Notes: generated from the letters alone by a model not told the origin. Shown: positions 1 to 13,400, counted from the stretch's first letter. The stretch: DNA of 64,000 nt from Alnus glutinosa (GCF_958979055.1 NC_084893.1:26801487-26865486), one strand, 5' to 3'. Made by a program: numbers and translations.

Positions 1-2685
1 CCCCTACTTCAGATCCTGCTTCCAAAGCCAAAAGTGGTGGCATTTTCGAAAAAGCAGTTGTAATGTTGAAGAAGAAAGCTCCTGCCTTTACTGACAAAGA
101 GCTAAACCCAGAATTCTTCCATAATCTTGAAACAAGGGGTTCTGATGATTTGCCAGTGGAAGTAGTTGTTCCTCGTAGGTGTCTCGGTTCTTCAAACTCA
201 AACAATGTGGAAGAATCGGAGCCAAATGACACAGAATCAAGGGGAAGGTCAAATCGCATTGGAAATATCCAGTCTGATGATTCTCATGGATCTCTCAACA
301 GTAAATATCATAATGTGGAGAGAGGAGCTGCTGCTGTATATTCTAAACAGCGAGATCACGATGACCTTGCACGGGATAAATGGCCTGAAGAGAGGATTAA
401 TGGAAAAGACTCAAGAATGAGAGCATTTGATGGTGATGATAGGATTGATATAAACCAGAGGGAGTCATCCAGTAATCGTGTTGGGTCCTCCAAAACTGAT
501 GGTCAATCTGAAGGATCGTTCATCAATAACAAAGGAAATTGGTTGGCAATTCAGAGGCAGTTGTTGCAGCTGGAGAGACAACAAGCTCATCTGATGAACA
601 TGCTGCAGGTATACTCAATATAGGCATCAATCAATTAAACAGTTCTTATATATGCTTTTCTTAGTGGTGACTTCTTATGTTGTAGGATTTCATGGGTGGC
701 TCTCATGATAGCATGGTAACTTTAGAGAATAGAGTAAGGGGTCTTGAGAGAGTTGTTGAAGACATGGCACGAGACTTGTCTATATCCTCAGGCAGGAGAG
801 GTGGTAGTTTTGCGATGGGGTTTGAGGGATCTTCCAATAGGCCTTTAGGCAAGTATAATGGTTTCCCTGATTACTCGAATGCCAAATTTGGAAGGGGTGG
901 TGATGGGCGGATTCCTTTCGGAGAAAGAATTGCCCAGTCTGATGGAATTGCTTTGGGCATGAGAGGAAGGGGCCCTTCTTGGAGATCTGACATGTCTGAA
1001 GCTTGGGATTTTCCAGTATCTGGTGCTTCCAGAAATGGACAGATTGGCTCAAGGAGAGCTCTAGGTGGTGGTAGTATGGATGGTAGGTCGCCGAGATCAG
1101 AAAATGAGAGTGATCAAGGAGGCAGCAGGAGAGCTTGGAATAAAGGAGCCGGACCTGTTAGGCTTGGTGAGGGGCCTTCTGCAAGAAGTGTCTGGCAAGC
1201 TTCAAAGGATGAAGCTACTTTGGAAGCAATTCGGGTGGCTGGGGAGGACAGTGGAACTTCTCACACAGCCACAGTAGCTATTCCTGAATTGACTGCAGAA
1301 GCTTTGGGAGATGATTATGTTGGCCATGACCGGGACCCAGTGTGGACTTCTTGGAGCAACGCTATGGATGCCCTTCAAGTGGGTGATATGGATTCCGCCT
1401 ATGCTGAGGTTTTGTCTACAGGGGATGATCACTTGCTTGTAAAGCTAATGGACAGATCAGGCCCTGTGGTTGACCAACTCTCAAATGATGTAGCAAGTGA
1501 GCTCTTGCATGCTGTTGGACAATTTCTAGTAGAGCGTAACCTTTTTGACTTGTGTTTGTCTTGGATTCAACAGGTATGGCTTTTTTTTTTTTTCTTTTTT
1601 TACTTTTTTGTGATTTTCACATTTTCTTCAAGCTGCCAATGCAAGCAATTTCTCTTTATGATTTGTATATCTTGACTTGCCTGGTTTCCGTTACTGTAAT
1701 TTTAGTCATGCACCATATAATCGATGCTAACATTTTGCTACTTTAGGCTTAAGAAACAAAATATTCTGAAAAGATTAATTTGAAAAAATTGTTTTTTTTT
1801 TTTATTTGTAAGTTACACGATCCCGGTGGGACTTGAACCCACAAGCTTACCCTCCACCTTGCTCCAGCAAATGTTAACATCTGGCCAAGAAAAATTTGCC
1901 CCATGGTTAACTAGCTTTTAAGACCTAGTTTGAAGTGCAAATTATAGCATTGTAATTAAGAACCCTTTGAGAGAAAAGTGAATACATCTTGTTTTTGAGT
2001 TCTAGTATAAGTTTTGTTCCTACATAAAATACAAAAAAAAGTTGCTCTAATAGTATGATATAGTTCTTATGTTAAAAAATGCCAATTTTCAATCCTTAAG
2101 TCTCTCGAGCACCATCCTCACCATGGAACTTCAACTGTACAGGTCGTCTAGTTGTATAGTGCAGCTGCTTAATACTTCTTGTTAACTGTTTCTTTCCCAG
2201 CATTGAAATGCCTTACTAGCTTTGTATCTTTGGACGGTGGCTTTTGTGTCTCCTTTGTTGCTTAGTTTTAGCGATTTTCTTATTCGTTTTTTGCTTTCTA
2301 GTTAAGTGTTTTCTCTTGTATATTTATGTTGTACTTAGTGGCGCCTTACGCTTTTAATAAGACCAACTTATTACTTAAAATAAAATTTAAAAAAAAAAAA
2401 AAAATTGTTTATTTCTATCCTTGTGTGGCTAAAAATGCCTAAAGTTGTTCGGTATCTTACCATTTGATTTCATTTCATTATGCTCAGTTGGTTGAAGTAG
2501 TGTTGGAAAATGGACCTCATGTTTTGAGCATTCCCATGGAAGTGAAGAAGTTGGTTTTGTTGAATTTACATGAAGCTTCTTCAACATTGGATCCTCCTGA
2601 GGACTGGGAAGGCGTGATGCCTGACCAACTCTTGTTGCAGTTGGCATCAGCGTGGGGAATTGATATGCGACAGCATGAGAAGTAG
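1..2685 (+). CDS. TORTIFOLIA1/SPIRAL2-like microtubule-associated protein, 3' part
   Basis: Plant TOR1/SPR2-type proteins bind cortical microtubules and influence directional cell growth. Only the C-terminal part is here; the N-terminal HEAT-repeat region lies left of the window. Exons: <1-608, 686-1573 and 2488-2685, all with GT/AG borders and frame kept across both junctions. The first exon enters in the frame whose codons start at base 3. Visible parts are a charged, Ser/Asn-rich linker, then a coiled coil spanning the first junction (QRQLLQLERQQ, then LENRVRGLERVVEDMA), a Gly/Arg/Ser-rich stretch, and the family's conserved C-terminal domain (DPVWTSWSNAMDALQVGD, VKKLVLLNLHEASS, ending ASAWGIDMRQHEK). 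Intron 2 (1574-2487) carries a SINE and a LINE 3' end. Which TOR1L paralogue this is cannot be decided. Confidence 0.9.
1792..1905 (-). mobile_element. tRNA-derived SINE in intron 2 of the TOR1-like gene
   Basis: On the minus strand there is a tRNA-like head with a good B box (GGTTCAAGTCC, plus positions 1829-1839) and an A-box-like GGCCAGATGTTAAC, then CGTGTAACTTACAAAT and a poly(A) tract (poly(T) on plus, from 1792). The tail resembles the TTACTTAT-A(n) ends of the L1 copies elsewhere in the window, as expected for a SINE that uses LINE machinery. The 5' border is approximate and no target duplication was resolved. Confidence 0.6.
2195..2405 (+). mobile_element. 3' end of an L1-type LINE in the same intron
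   Basis: Decayed reading frames resemble the C-terminal tail of plant L1 ORF2 (LWTVAFVSPLLLSFSDFL-like). They are followed by the untranslated segment with the characteristic GCGCC..ACGCTTTTAATAA and a poly(A) tract at about 2390-2404. This is a short, 5'-truncated copy in sense orientation to the host gene. The upstream border is uncertain. Confidence 0.55.
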
Positions 2686-3542
2686 TTCCCAGCTAATAGC
2701 CTATTGGTAATGGGATTCTGTACTCCATATGCACACATCTTTTCATTGGGTGATTCAGTTGATATCATGTATTTTATACAAAGTTGAATGAAATTGTGAA
2801 TGAACAAATGAGACATATGCATCAATAGAGTAAGTAAATGAAGCTGGAATTATTATGGTTCTTCTTTGTAGTATGGCCTTGTGAAAGATCACTGGCTGAG
2901 TGGTTTGCTGCCTCTTCGGGTCTCTTTATCATTTTTTATAGATCTTACATGTTGGGTTGATGAATCAGTGAGTACAATATATGCAGCGCTTTCAGAAAAT
3001 GGGAGTCAAAGGAGTTCAATTGGGGCATCCAAGCTGATAATGGAGAACAATTAGAGCTCTTAAAACAAAAACAAAATAAATAAATAAAAACAAAAAAGCT
3101 TGGAACATGGAGTTAGGCTTTGATTTCTGTGCAGAAACATTGAATCTGCCAACACCTAAACAGTTACAAGGAAACGACCGACTAAAAAAAGTAAGAATTC
3201 CTATATACAGCGACAGAGCACATTTCTCACTAGTGCCCTACCTCACAAGAATCACGGGGCGGCCGAAGTTACGTCTTCCTTACATCCTCAACCCCCGGCT
3301 GAACCAGGAACACCGCAACATCAAAGATGTCAGAAAATTTTGCATCTGCCCAATATGATGAAGCCTGACTTCCAAGGGAAAATAAAAATAAATAAATAAA
3401 TAAAAACCTTTCAAGCTGGTTGCAAATGTATCACTGGCAAAGATAATGTTCACGTTGCTAGCACAGAACTCCATCCTCGATGGGCAAAAGTACTGTCACT
3501 ACAGAATTTTGAACCAAAATCCACCATCATCGTTGCAATAGG
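2686..3542. other. Convergent 3' untranslated region between two genes
   Basis: Stop codons of the plus-strand TOR1-like gene (2685) and the minus-strand polymerase gene (3543) face each other across 857 bp. The interval holds AT-rich, UTR-like sequence with A-rich stretches at 3064-3095 and 3380-3410. No coding signal is seen, and no strict poly(A) signal was assigned. Confidence 0.5.
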
Positions 3543-4442
3543 CTACTTGGCAGAATACCAGTTTTGAGCACACTTGGCATCAACTGACAGGTCAACTTGA
3601 AGGAAGTTCTTGCCATTGAAGGGTTTAGCCATACAGTCGACAACTATGGCCTTCGCAACTTCAGCTGTCTCTGTTGGTCCTTCCAAGATTACTTCATCAT
3701 GAACCTGTTTTCCAGTGTCGTATCCATATGTTTTCAGCAAAACATCATTGTATTAAGAGATAGGAAAATTAAGAGATGGGGTCAAATGCAACATAAGTCG
3801 AAGCTAACTTTGGAAAGCCTCAATCAATATGGACATGAAGCTCTTGTAATGAATTCTTCAAGGAAGCAAAGCAGGGAGAAAAAACTGGAGGTAAAGATCC
3901 AAGGCATGATATATTAACCTGTAAAAGTAGCTTCCACCCAAGCTCCTTCAACCGTACATTTTTTGATATTTCTAACATGGCACACATGGCAACATCAGCA
4001 GCGCTACCCTGTTCCAATCACCTAAATTAGAAACCACTAAGGAGGCGGCCGATCAGGATTTCGAGGTGTGTGTGGGGAACGGGGAAAGGAAAGGGAGATC
4101 TCATATCTGACTATCTATTAGCAATAATATGTTATAAATATACATCACCAAATCCCTAAACTGATGTTTTTAAGCAATGTGGTAAATAGTTAGAGGACAA
4201 GAGTTCATGTTATTTCTGAATTGTTAAACAGTGAAATTATAGCTATAAGCATCTGCTAAAAGCATGGGTCTCTCATATATATATATATTTCCGGATCAGG
4301 AGTTTGTGTTGGTATCGTTTGAGTTCTAAATGAAGAAATGGTGTATAGGTACTACAAAGGACTAGTCAAAATCTTTTTCCTTGCCTTCTTTTCTTTTGGG
4401 TGGACTACAGGGAAGGGGAGGGGAGCTTATTAAACTGCAAAT

Positions 4443-4489
<47 letters not shown>

Positions 4490-7400
4490 ATGAAACTTTG
4501 TGAGGAAGACGGGAAGAACCTGCACTGGGGTGTTGATAGCAGCTCGCTCAATGTGACCTTTCTGATAGGTGGAAACATTGGCCACCGAAGGGAACCGGCG
4601 GGCACGCCCTAGCAATGTGCGCACAAACTGTTTTTCACGGGCCTCTTTTTTACGCCTTTTTTGCCAGGTCAGCACCTCTTTCCTATCACTGTACCACAGA
4701 TCAACTGTTTCCTTTGCTTCCTCAACAGAAACCTGAGAAAGAAGATGAATAATCATGCCTAGGCAATCAAATCATTAAGAATGCAAGCACCTCCTCATAA
4801 TTGTAGGTTCATACTCAATGTACCTTCCAATCCCGGGCAAGCCCCATTGGAGTTTTTCCATATGCAATGGAAAAGTTGAGCATTTTAGCTTTCCTTCTTT
4901 CAGAAGCAAAGGCATCCTGAAACCATTTAAAAGTGAAAAAGAAAAGAAATTGAGGTTGGAAGAATACATATTTTTCTGACCATTTTTGGAACAGATGATA
5001 ATGTTTCTGCTAAGATCTGGTTTCACAAATTTCATGTTCTTTAGCAGGTTTACACGTATATGATTACCAAGGTAGGATAAAAAAATTTGGGTTAATTACA
5101 CTTAACCTCCCTCAACTATCACTAATTTACACATTGCCCCCATGAACTACCATCTGTCACACTCAACCATCAGTGACCCAACAATGAGTGAGCTTATGAA
5201 AGTCGGCACCTATTTGTTTACATGATGGACTTCCACTTTCAGTTGTCTAGGTTCACTGCTTCCAAGGGTGTTAATGATCGGATCTGGTCTGATTCAAATT
5301 TAGGAGTTTGGTATGAAATATGTCCCTTCAGGTGGATGAGCTGGGGCATAAGAACGAGGGCAAAAGAGGCAGATCAGGTCTAAAAAATGCATGTGTTTGG
5401 CACGGTACTGAAATTCCGTCTGATTTAACAAGTTGGCCTAACGGAAGGGCTTTTTTTACCGAGAAATAATAGTTTAAGGTTGTTGAGTGTGACAAGTGGT
5501 AATTCGTGAGGGCAATGTGTACTTAAGTGGTAGTTGAGGGGGTAAAATATAATTCACTCTTTTTTATAGGTAATTCAATTTTTATTAGAAGCGCAGATGG
5601 GCGCAATCCAAGAGAACATACAGAGTATACAATAGAGGCACTCAATAGGTAAAAGAACACAAATCTAAAAAATCTAGAAAATTAGAAAAGACAGAATGAT
5701 TGTGGGTAGCCATCAAAACATAAACACACTTGAACATGATAGCCTTCAATTCTATCATCGTTCTCTCGCAATCTTCAAAATTTCAGACATTGCATTCTCT
5801 CCGACTACACCACATTAAGCACAGGGGGACCGCCCTCCAAACTTCTATATTGTGATGGCTACCAAACTGATCTCTCTAACTAGTCAACAGCTCCACCTGT
5901 TGGGGCATAACCCACTCTATCCCAAGAAGAAGAAAGACCAAAACCCACATATCTATTATCTCTAGCCACTTCGCAGTAGAACTGAAGATGATCAATGGAT
6001 TTTTCACTCTTCTCGCATATTCAACACCAATCCACCACTGTGGCGTGCCTCTTTCTCAAGTTATCCAATGTCAAAATCTTCCCTAATGCACGCTACTGGT
6101 GCAGGACAAAAGAAAGAACATAAAATAAAGATACAACCATACTGTACAGAGTCTCATTGACCATTAAATGAGTTTGGTAGAGTCTCACCACTGAAGAGAA
6201 GAGGAGTCGCACCTCAAAAAGAGAAATCTCATCTAAATAGCTTAGAGCTTTAATAAATATACTTCATTCATTCCTTTCATTTACAATACACCACCTTATA
6301 CAATCTACCAACTTTATTAGATAAACATAAACCTAATCTAAACTTAACCATAATCACGAGCAGAGGAGTCATCACCAACAACAGAGCAATTAGGTAAAAA
6401 TAAGAATTAGAAATAGGAAACAGACTTGGAATACTAAATAAAGGAAAACACTTGATACGTAGCACTCCTATTGGCAACAGACAGTCTCATAGTAAGACAT
6501 CAAACTTTTCATAGCAAAAGAACTCCAACTTCAACAGCAGACTTCTCATAGCACAAGAACTCCAACTTCAACATTGAGAAATTCAATCATGCTGACTATG
6601 CTTGTTAACTTATTCAACAGTTGGTAGTTGAGCTAGCCATTAAAGGAGATGTACTCTAACTCCGTCAATTTCTACATCATTCCCTCCTTCGAAGAAACTC
6701 GGCCTCGAGATTTGGAATGTGAAAAATGCATGAGCTGAAGAACATTCTTTTTTTCAAACCAAACAAAACTCATAAAACACAATAGACAGATTGAGTCTCA
6801 CAATCTTCTTACTGTGACCACAACAGAGTCTCGCTATTGCGGGCGGGTTGTTCTATGGGCGGAAAGAAGGATCTTGCAATTGTTGTAGAAAACAATCACA
6901 ATGTCTCTGATACTAAATTGATGCAAAACAAAATAAAGAACATAAAATAAAAATAAATCCATGTTTTACAGAGAGGGGTTTGGTTATTTGGTAGTCTCAC
7001 CACGGAAAGGGAAGAACAGTCACACCTTTTTTTTTTTTTTGATAAGTAGGAAGAACAGTCACACCTCAAAAAGAGAAATCTCATCTCAATAGCTTAGAGC
7101 TTTAATAAAAATACTTCATTCATTCCTTTTGTTACAATACACCACCTTATATAATCTACCAACTTTATTAGATAAACATAAGCATAATCTAAACTTAACC
7201 GTAATCACGAGCAGAGGAGTCGTGACCAACAACAAGCAATTAAGTAAAGATAAAAAATAGAAATAGGATACAGACTTGGAATACTTAATAAAACAACAAC
7301 AAAAAAATGATACGTAACACTCCTATTAGCAACAGATGTGTCATAGGAAAACATCAGACTTCTCATAACAAAAGAACTCCAACTTCAACAATGAGAAATT

Positions 7401-10400
7401 CGATCATGCTGACTAGGCTTGTTAACTTACCTAACAGCTGGTAGTTAAGCTAGCCATTAATTGGTGATGTACTCTAACTCCATCAATTTCTGCATAAGCT
7501 ACTATCTAAACAAAAAATACCACCCTCGAGGGAGCCTTATTTCTCCAAATGCTCTTCAAAGGAAAGGGAGGGCCCACGTTAGGGCTCATCGCATGATAAA
7601 ATGATCTAACTTCAAAGGTCCACCTTTTGGAGTGGATCCAACAAATCTTATCCCCGCCACATTGTCGCAACTTAAGAGAAACTAATAAATTAAAGAATAA
7701 CGAAACCACCTCCACCTACCAATCATGCACTGATCTAATAAAAATTATACTCCACTGTAATGTGTCGTTTGAAATGATCTGCCAACAAGGCTTCCTTCAA
7801 GCGAGCAATACTAAACAACACCAGGAAAGCTGCCTTCAAGGTCTGATCACTACACCATGCCTCTCTGTGGCATCGTGTCATAACCAATTTCCCAAGAGAG
7901 CTCAATTAGATAAAAGCAAGTTTCTAACCCCCAAGCCGCCGGAGAGGATCGAAGTACAAATCTTCAACCAGTTGACAAGAAGGCATTTGAACTCATCTTC
8001 GACTCCACCCCACCAAAAATCCCACTGAACTTTCTCGATACAGTTAGCAACTCCAACCAGGATGGGGAAGAGGGACAAAAAATAAGTAGGTAAGTTGGGT
8101 AGAGTACTTTCAATCAAAGTGATCCTACCGCCCTTAGATAAATAAAGCCTCTTCCAATCCGCCAAACGACATTCCATCTTATCAATAGTGCCATCTCATA
8201 TTGATCTTGCCTTATACGAAGCTCCCAACAGAAGACACAGGTACTCACAGGCAAAGAGAACACCCTGCAACCAAGAATACTAGCCAAACCTCCAACATCT
8301 TCAATGGCACCAACTGGGACTAACTCTGATTTGGCCACGTTAACTTTCAATGCTGAGATAATAAGGATTGAGTCTACAATCCATCTCCCCTTGATAAAAG
8401 CATTTTGAGACCTAGAGATGATCTTCTCCAACACCAATTTCAGTTTGTTAGCTAAAACTTCAGAAATAATTTTATAGACACCACACACCAAGCTAATAGG
8501 GTGAAACTCCTTAATATATCGCCCCGGCTTTCTTCGGAATAAGGGCAATAAAGTGACATTGAGGCTTTTCTCAAACTTACCTCGAGCATGAAACTCATCA
8601 AAACATTCATGAGATCTTCTTTTAGAACCTCCCAACAAGACTGAAAGGCCAAAGAAAAACTCTATGGATCCAGGGTCTTATAACCATCCATAGCCTTCAC
8701 CAACTCATATGCCTCACTCTCCTAGAAATCGCTTTCCGTCCACAAAGCCTCCTCATCACCGATAGAGCCAAAATGAAGACAATCCAACTTAGGCCGCCAA
8801 TTCATAATAAAGACGTGCAAAACTGCAGAATATGTTCCTTTATTTCAGTACAGTCCAAAGAAGCAGCATGATTGACAACTACGAATTCAAAAGTGATATT
8901 TCTTTTGTTCGAATTAAACACTTAGTGGGGAAAAAAAAAATTTGTATTCTTGTCTCCCTCTCCCAACCAAAGTGCCCTCGATTTCTGTCTCTAACACACT
9001 TCTTCCAAAAGAGACGTCCTCTCCAGAACATTAGAAATTTCAGACTTTCTCACCTTTTCAACATCATATAAGGATCTATCATATAGTAATCCACCACTAT
9101 TTCATCTTTTCCACAAAACCCTTAATTTTAAACACATTCCCAAACTTAAAATACCCTCTGCTTCTTACAGCAACACCAAAATCAAGCAAAAACAGAAAAT
9201 GATTTGAGAAAAGTCTAAGAAACTCCTCTGAGAAACATCAGGAAACTGAACTTCCAATCAAAAGAGAGAAAAAACATGTCTCTTTCCAAATCAACGAACA
9301 GAAGGCACCGTGAATTAAAGAGGTTAGCTTGTTCTATTAATTACAACCTAGAGGGAGGTTAGTCTAGTAGAGGCAAAGGTAAGGGGAGGGGACCTACTGA
9401 TTCTTTATGAAGCCTACGATTCTGTCTTGGAACATGCAATGTTTGAAAGGGATAAGAGATTAGCTTTTATCCCAATTTCAACACAAAGAATATATAGCAA
9501 ATTAAAAAGAAAATTAAATAAGTTACACACCAATTGGAAAAAAGAATAGACAAGGCAACTTGTAGGTTTAGCCAAGCCAAACTTACGGCAACACTAACTG
9601 AAAAAATAAAAAATAAATCCCTTGTCTTCACAAAATAAGGAAAGTGTTCACTTAAATAACTTTTTCTTTTTATAGGTAAGCAAAGAAATAACACTAAAAA
9701 AGCGTCAGGCGCCCATAAGCATACAAGGGAGACACCAAAATAAAGGAAGAACACCCAAAAAAACCCAAAAGACAGAAGAAACCCCCAACCCTACCACATA
9801 AACCAAGAGCACAAAAAGAAACCTGGGCTACTTTACGCAACACCAAGGGCCCTCTTGCCTTTAACTCGGCTAGAACCAACACCCTTACTCCCTTAGCCTA
9901 GAAATGGAACGAGCATTCTAGATTCTTGAGCTCTCTTTTTACTTTTTGCTTAGGAGCAGAGACAGAGCGCTGCCCCTCATCAGTCATCAACTAAAGTCAA
10001 GAAATCCAAAAAACCCTTCTCAATCCCCCCCGAAAGAAACCCCCATCGTGTGATAACATGACCTAGCAACTTGCATAGCCCTAGGGTATCCAATAACCCC
10101 TCCCCCATGATCATCCCTCTTCAAAGATTCGCCCACCTCGAAGACCCAAGAAGACCACTGGTCCCTCCAAGACAAGTGAAAACTAAGGTGAACACCCATT
10201 CATCGAGGAGAACGGCCTAGGCGGTAACAAAACCCACTGATATGAAAAAGAAGGCCCAACACCACCAGATGATGGCTGGGCAACCGAAACCCCTCCCCCA
10301 CTTGGTGCCTTCGTGGGTTGGACCACGGCCCCGACTGAGGGCTGAGAAGGAACACCCAAAGACTACGTCATCAGAACACTAATCGCCGCCACAGCCTCAG

Positions 10401-13400
10401 CAATCAAAGAAACGTCCACTTGTGCTACTCTTCATTTCTTCGTTTTCTGGTAATATCTTTGCATCTGCTTGGAATCCGACAGGTAGATGGGTGCCCCGCA
10501 CTCCTACATCACCAAAGAAAACAAGTGAAGCTTTCACTTAAAGCAGTCGCCCTTGAAAAAGTGGCTCTAAAAGAATCAAACCCACCAATTGTGCCTACTG
10601 GCTCCGGAGAAAACCCCTAAGACCTAAGAGAAGCAGCCAAGGACGTCAAAGACAACTCCTCCAGGGAGTGGAAGGAGTTCCAGCGCACAAAAGGCACCGA
10701 ACCAACACCTGATGAGCGCCATATTGAGAAACTCAAGTCTACCGGCAACAGAGAGAGGAGCTAAACTGCAGAAAACGTCGGAGCATCAAAATAATGCACA
10801 GAAGACATCAAAGCAACCCACAGCTTCCTACTATAACGCTGCTCCAAGATGGCTGTCGGAGATGAAACCTCTAGTGGAGAAGAAGAGGCGTGCACAGAAG
10901 ACACTGGAATATCAACTGACAAACAGCCCAAAGCTTCCGACACTGGAGAAAAACCAATGGTGTCTGCCGAAGACACCGAGACTGAAGTTGCACTCGGACC
11001 TAAGCCCAAACCCATTGAAAATGCATCGAATCCATGAATCGGATCAAGAGCCGACTTTTTGGTCTTCTTCAAATAGGGCCTAAAGCCCACCCTACTGGGC
11101 TGCCGACCCAACCACAACAACTCTTTATCACCCAACCCAACCACAACAACTCTTTATCACCCAACCCAACCCATTATTGCCCAATATTTGCTTTAGCCCA
11201 AAAGAGGAATACAAGACCAATCTCGCCCTACACCCGCAAGCCCAAACTAGCCACGCGTCAAAAATATCAAGAAGCTTCATGTATACCCCAAACTCTTCAT
11301 GCACTTCAAGCTCGATGTCACCCTTTGCAACCCTTTTCTTGGATCACCCTCTGAAATCTCAAAGCCTGGAGCCATCAGCATGAAGGTCTTTACCCAGAGG
11401 ACCAGAAGAAGACCTCTACATTGCGAAGCAATCCACCGCCTGTTGGACCGTCTCATGCTCCCGACCCAACAGAATGATCTTCTACACCTCGCACTAGATC
11501 ACCATCGTCATCTGAACCAGAGGCCCACCATCTTTGATAGTAGCCGGCGAGCGCACCACCTTCACGAAAACCCGCTACCTTTCCCAATCTCTTCCCCACT
11601 TGAGCACCACCAGAAGACGAAGACACCATTGTGGCTTCAAAAGAGGCCTAAGCTTTGCTCAGCTCCCCAAAAACATGGCCCCAACCCCGCCCGTCACGGC
11701 CTTCAGGAAACAAAATCATCCCTCTTTGGCCACCCACAGCATAAACTGCCACCTACAAGAACTGGCTAGAACTATTCCCACCTCTCTGTATGATGGTCAC
11801 CTTCGAGCCATCCCTGAAGGAGTTAACAAAATCCTCAGATCCAAGATTTCGCAACACCTCTACCACCACCAACAGCAACCAAGCAACGCATCGTGAGCCC
11901 AGCAAAACCACCCCTGAGAAGCGGCCCTTTTCCACCACCCTCAACTCAACAGACCCTTTCACTACCAAGAAGAGGAAAGATTTAGCCTCCACAAAGAATC
12001 GGCTCTCCATCCCCAGCCGCACATGACAAGTCGACAACCCCAGAAAGGGATCGCAACAGCCATGTGCCGCTCACATGGCCGCTATCCAAAGTGACGCAAG
12101 CTTCCCAAAAACCAATAGACAAGTCGACCAACCCAACCAAGAACCTAGGCCACCATTTGGATCCAGAAGAACCCACCCCAGCCCAAAGAAGACGACGAAA
12201 ATACTTCACTAAACAGCACTCACTTAAATAACTATCATTCCTCTTTCAAAAATTTTCCTCAAGTCTTAACTTGGGAACTTTTATTTGTAGTTACGAGTAT
12301 ATTTATCATTAAAATAAAATTTTACTCTCCATTATGATCTTGACTCATGACGTATTCGGTTGACATTATAATGTTACATGAATATGGCCACTTATCTGAA
12401 CATTATTCAAACCAATGGAGAGCACACTTATGTAACAACTGCAGTTTATATCCTTTTACCAAAAAACTATGCAGTATGCATGCGTGTATAAAAACATAGA
12501 TACTCAAAAGTCTGCAGATAATCAGAATATTCACACTCTTTCTCCCACTTTATGTGAGATGGTTAAAATCTATAGAAGATCTGAATTTACAGTTTGTTTG
12601 CCTTGCTAGAATAGAGCATAGGCTTGTTCGTATATATAGGAGAAGAGTTACATACATAATGAAATACAACTTCTGCATCATGTAGCAGAAGATAGTCGGT
12701 GATGATAGACTATAATTTAGACTTATATAGCTAACAAGAGATAGTCGACTTCAATAGGACTTATCTCAAGTGCATTAGATTTATCTCAAGTGATTGAGTT
12801 CAAGTGTAAGTCTAGAGTATTAGATTTACAAACTGTATCTTTATCATTAGTTAAGCTGCCGTGTTCCCTTGGATGTTTATCTTTAGTTGTTGAGTCTTGA
12901 GTCTTTGAGATGGAGTTAACCTTATCACTAAAAAAATCTTTCTGAAAAGAAGACTTATGCGCATGGTAACCAGATATAGGACTTAATTTTGAACATTATT
13001 AAAAGTACTCAATAAACACCAGATAGGCCAGCATAAGAACACACTCCTCGGAACCTTAGAAACTACTAAACTCAAGACCAAACCTATTTATGCAAATACC
13101 CCAGATATATAGTCGCCTTCAATAGTCGGCATGAGTTGTAAGAATCCCCAGTTCTACCATTCTGCACTAAAGAACCTATAACTCTTAAAACAATGACTTA
13201 AATTTTTTTCTTTTTCGATGAATTAAACCGTCAACTTAAATTAAAACCCCTTCAACCCTAAATTGCTTGTGACAACCTCAAAATCATTCTGACCCTTGCC
13301 TATCATATGTTGTAGGTAGGTCCCACCTATAAGAAGTCCAAATTCTTTGGGACGTAATAAAACAAACACCAGCAACTCACTTGTCCTTAAATTTATGTGT

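Larger units (their letters stand above)
5557..9466 (-). mobile_element. L1-type LINE, decayed, with inverted 5' piece and a nested TRIM
   Basis: The element lies in the 8.8-kb polymerase intron. From right to left on the minus strand: the end of the endonuclease (9120-9250, DHF-like remnant), the linker (LEEV..RQKSRALWLGEGDKNT, about 8900-9010), reverse transcriptase (FHPISLVCGVYKIISEVLANKL at 8420-8520 and WKRLYLSKGGRITLIESTL near 8100-8170), and a zf-RVT/RNase H-proximal part (GGLGVRNL near 7910; IWRNKAPSRVVFFV near 7510). After the TRIM comes ALGKILTLDNL (about 6060-6090), then the 3' tail ending in ATAGGTAA plus a T tract at 5559-5570. Many stops and frameshifts interrupt it. Bases about 9260-9466 carry the ORF1 end and ORF2 start (ELKRLACSINYN; ILSWNM) on the plus strand, so the 5' end is inverted. 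Confidence 0.85.

Noticed and set aside
1820-1905. tRNA-like sequence with a B box
   Set aside because: No complete cloverleaf, and a poly(A)-type tail follows; it fits a SINE rather than a tRNA gene.
4405-4605. Leu/Ser repeat protein on the minus strand
   Set aside because: It is the reverse of the (AG)n microsatellite running into a polymerase exon in the wrong frame.
10420-12037. Several long Pro/Thr-rich open frames on the plus strand
   Set aside because: They are antisense shadows of the ORF1-like region of the minus-strand L1 derivative at 9662-12219.
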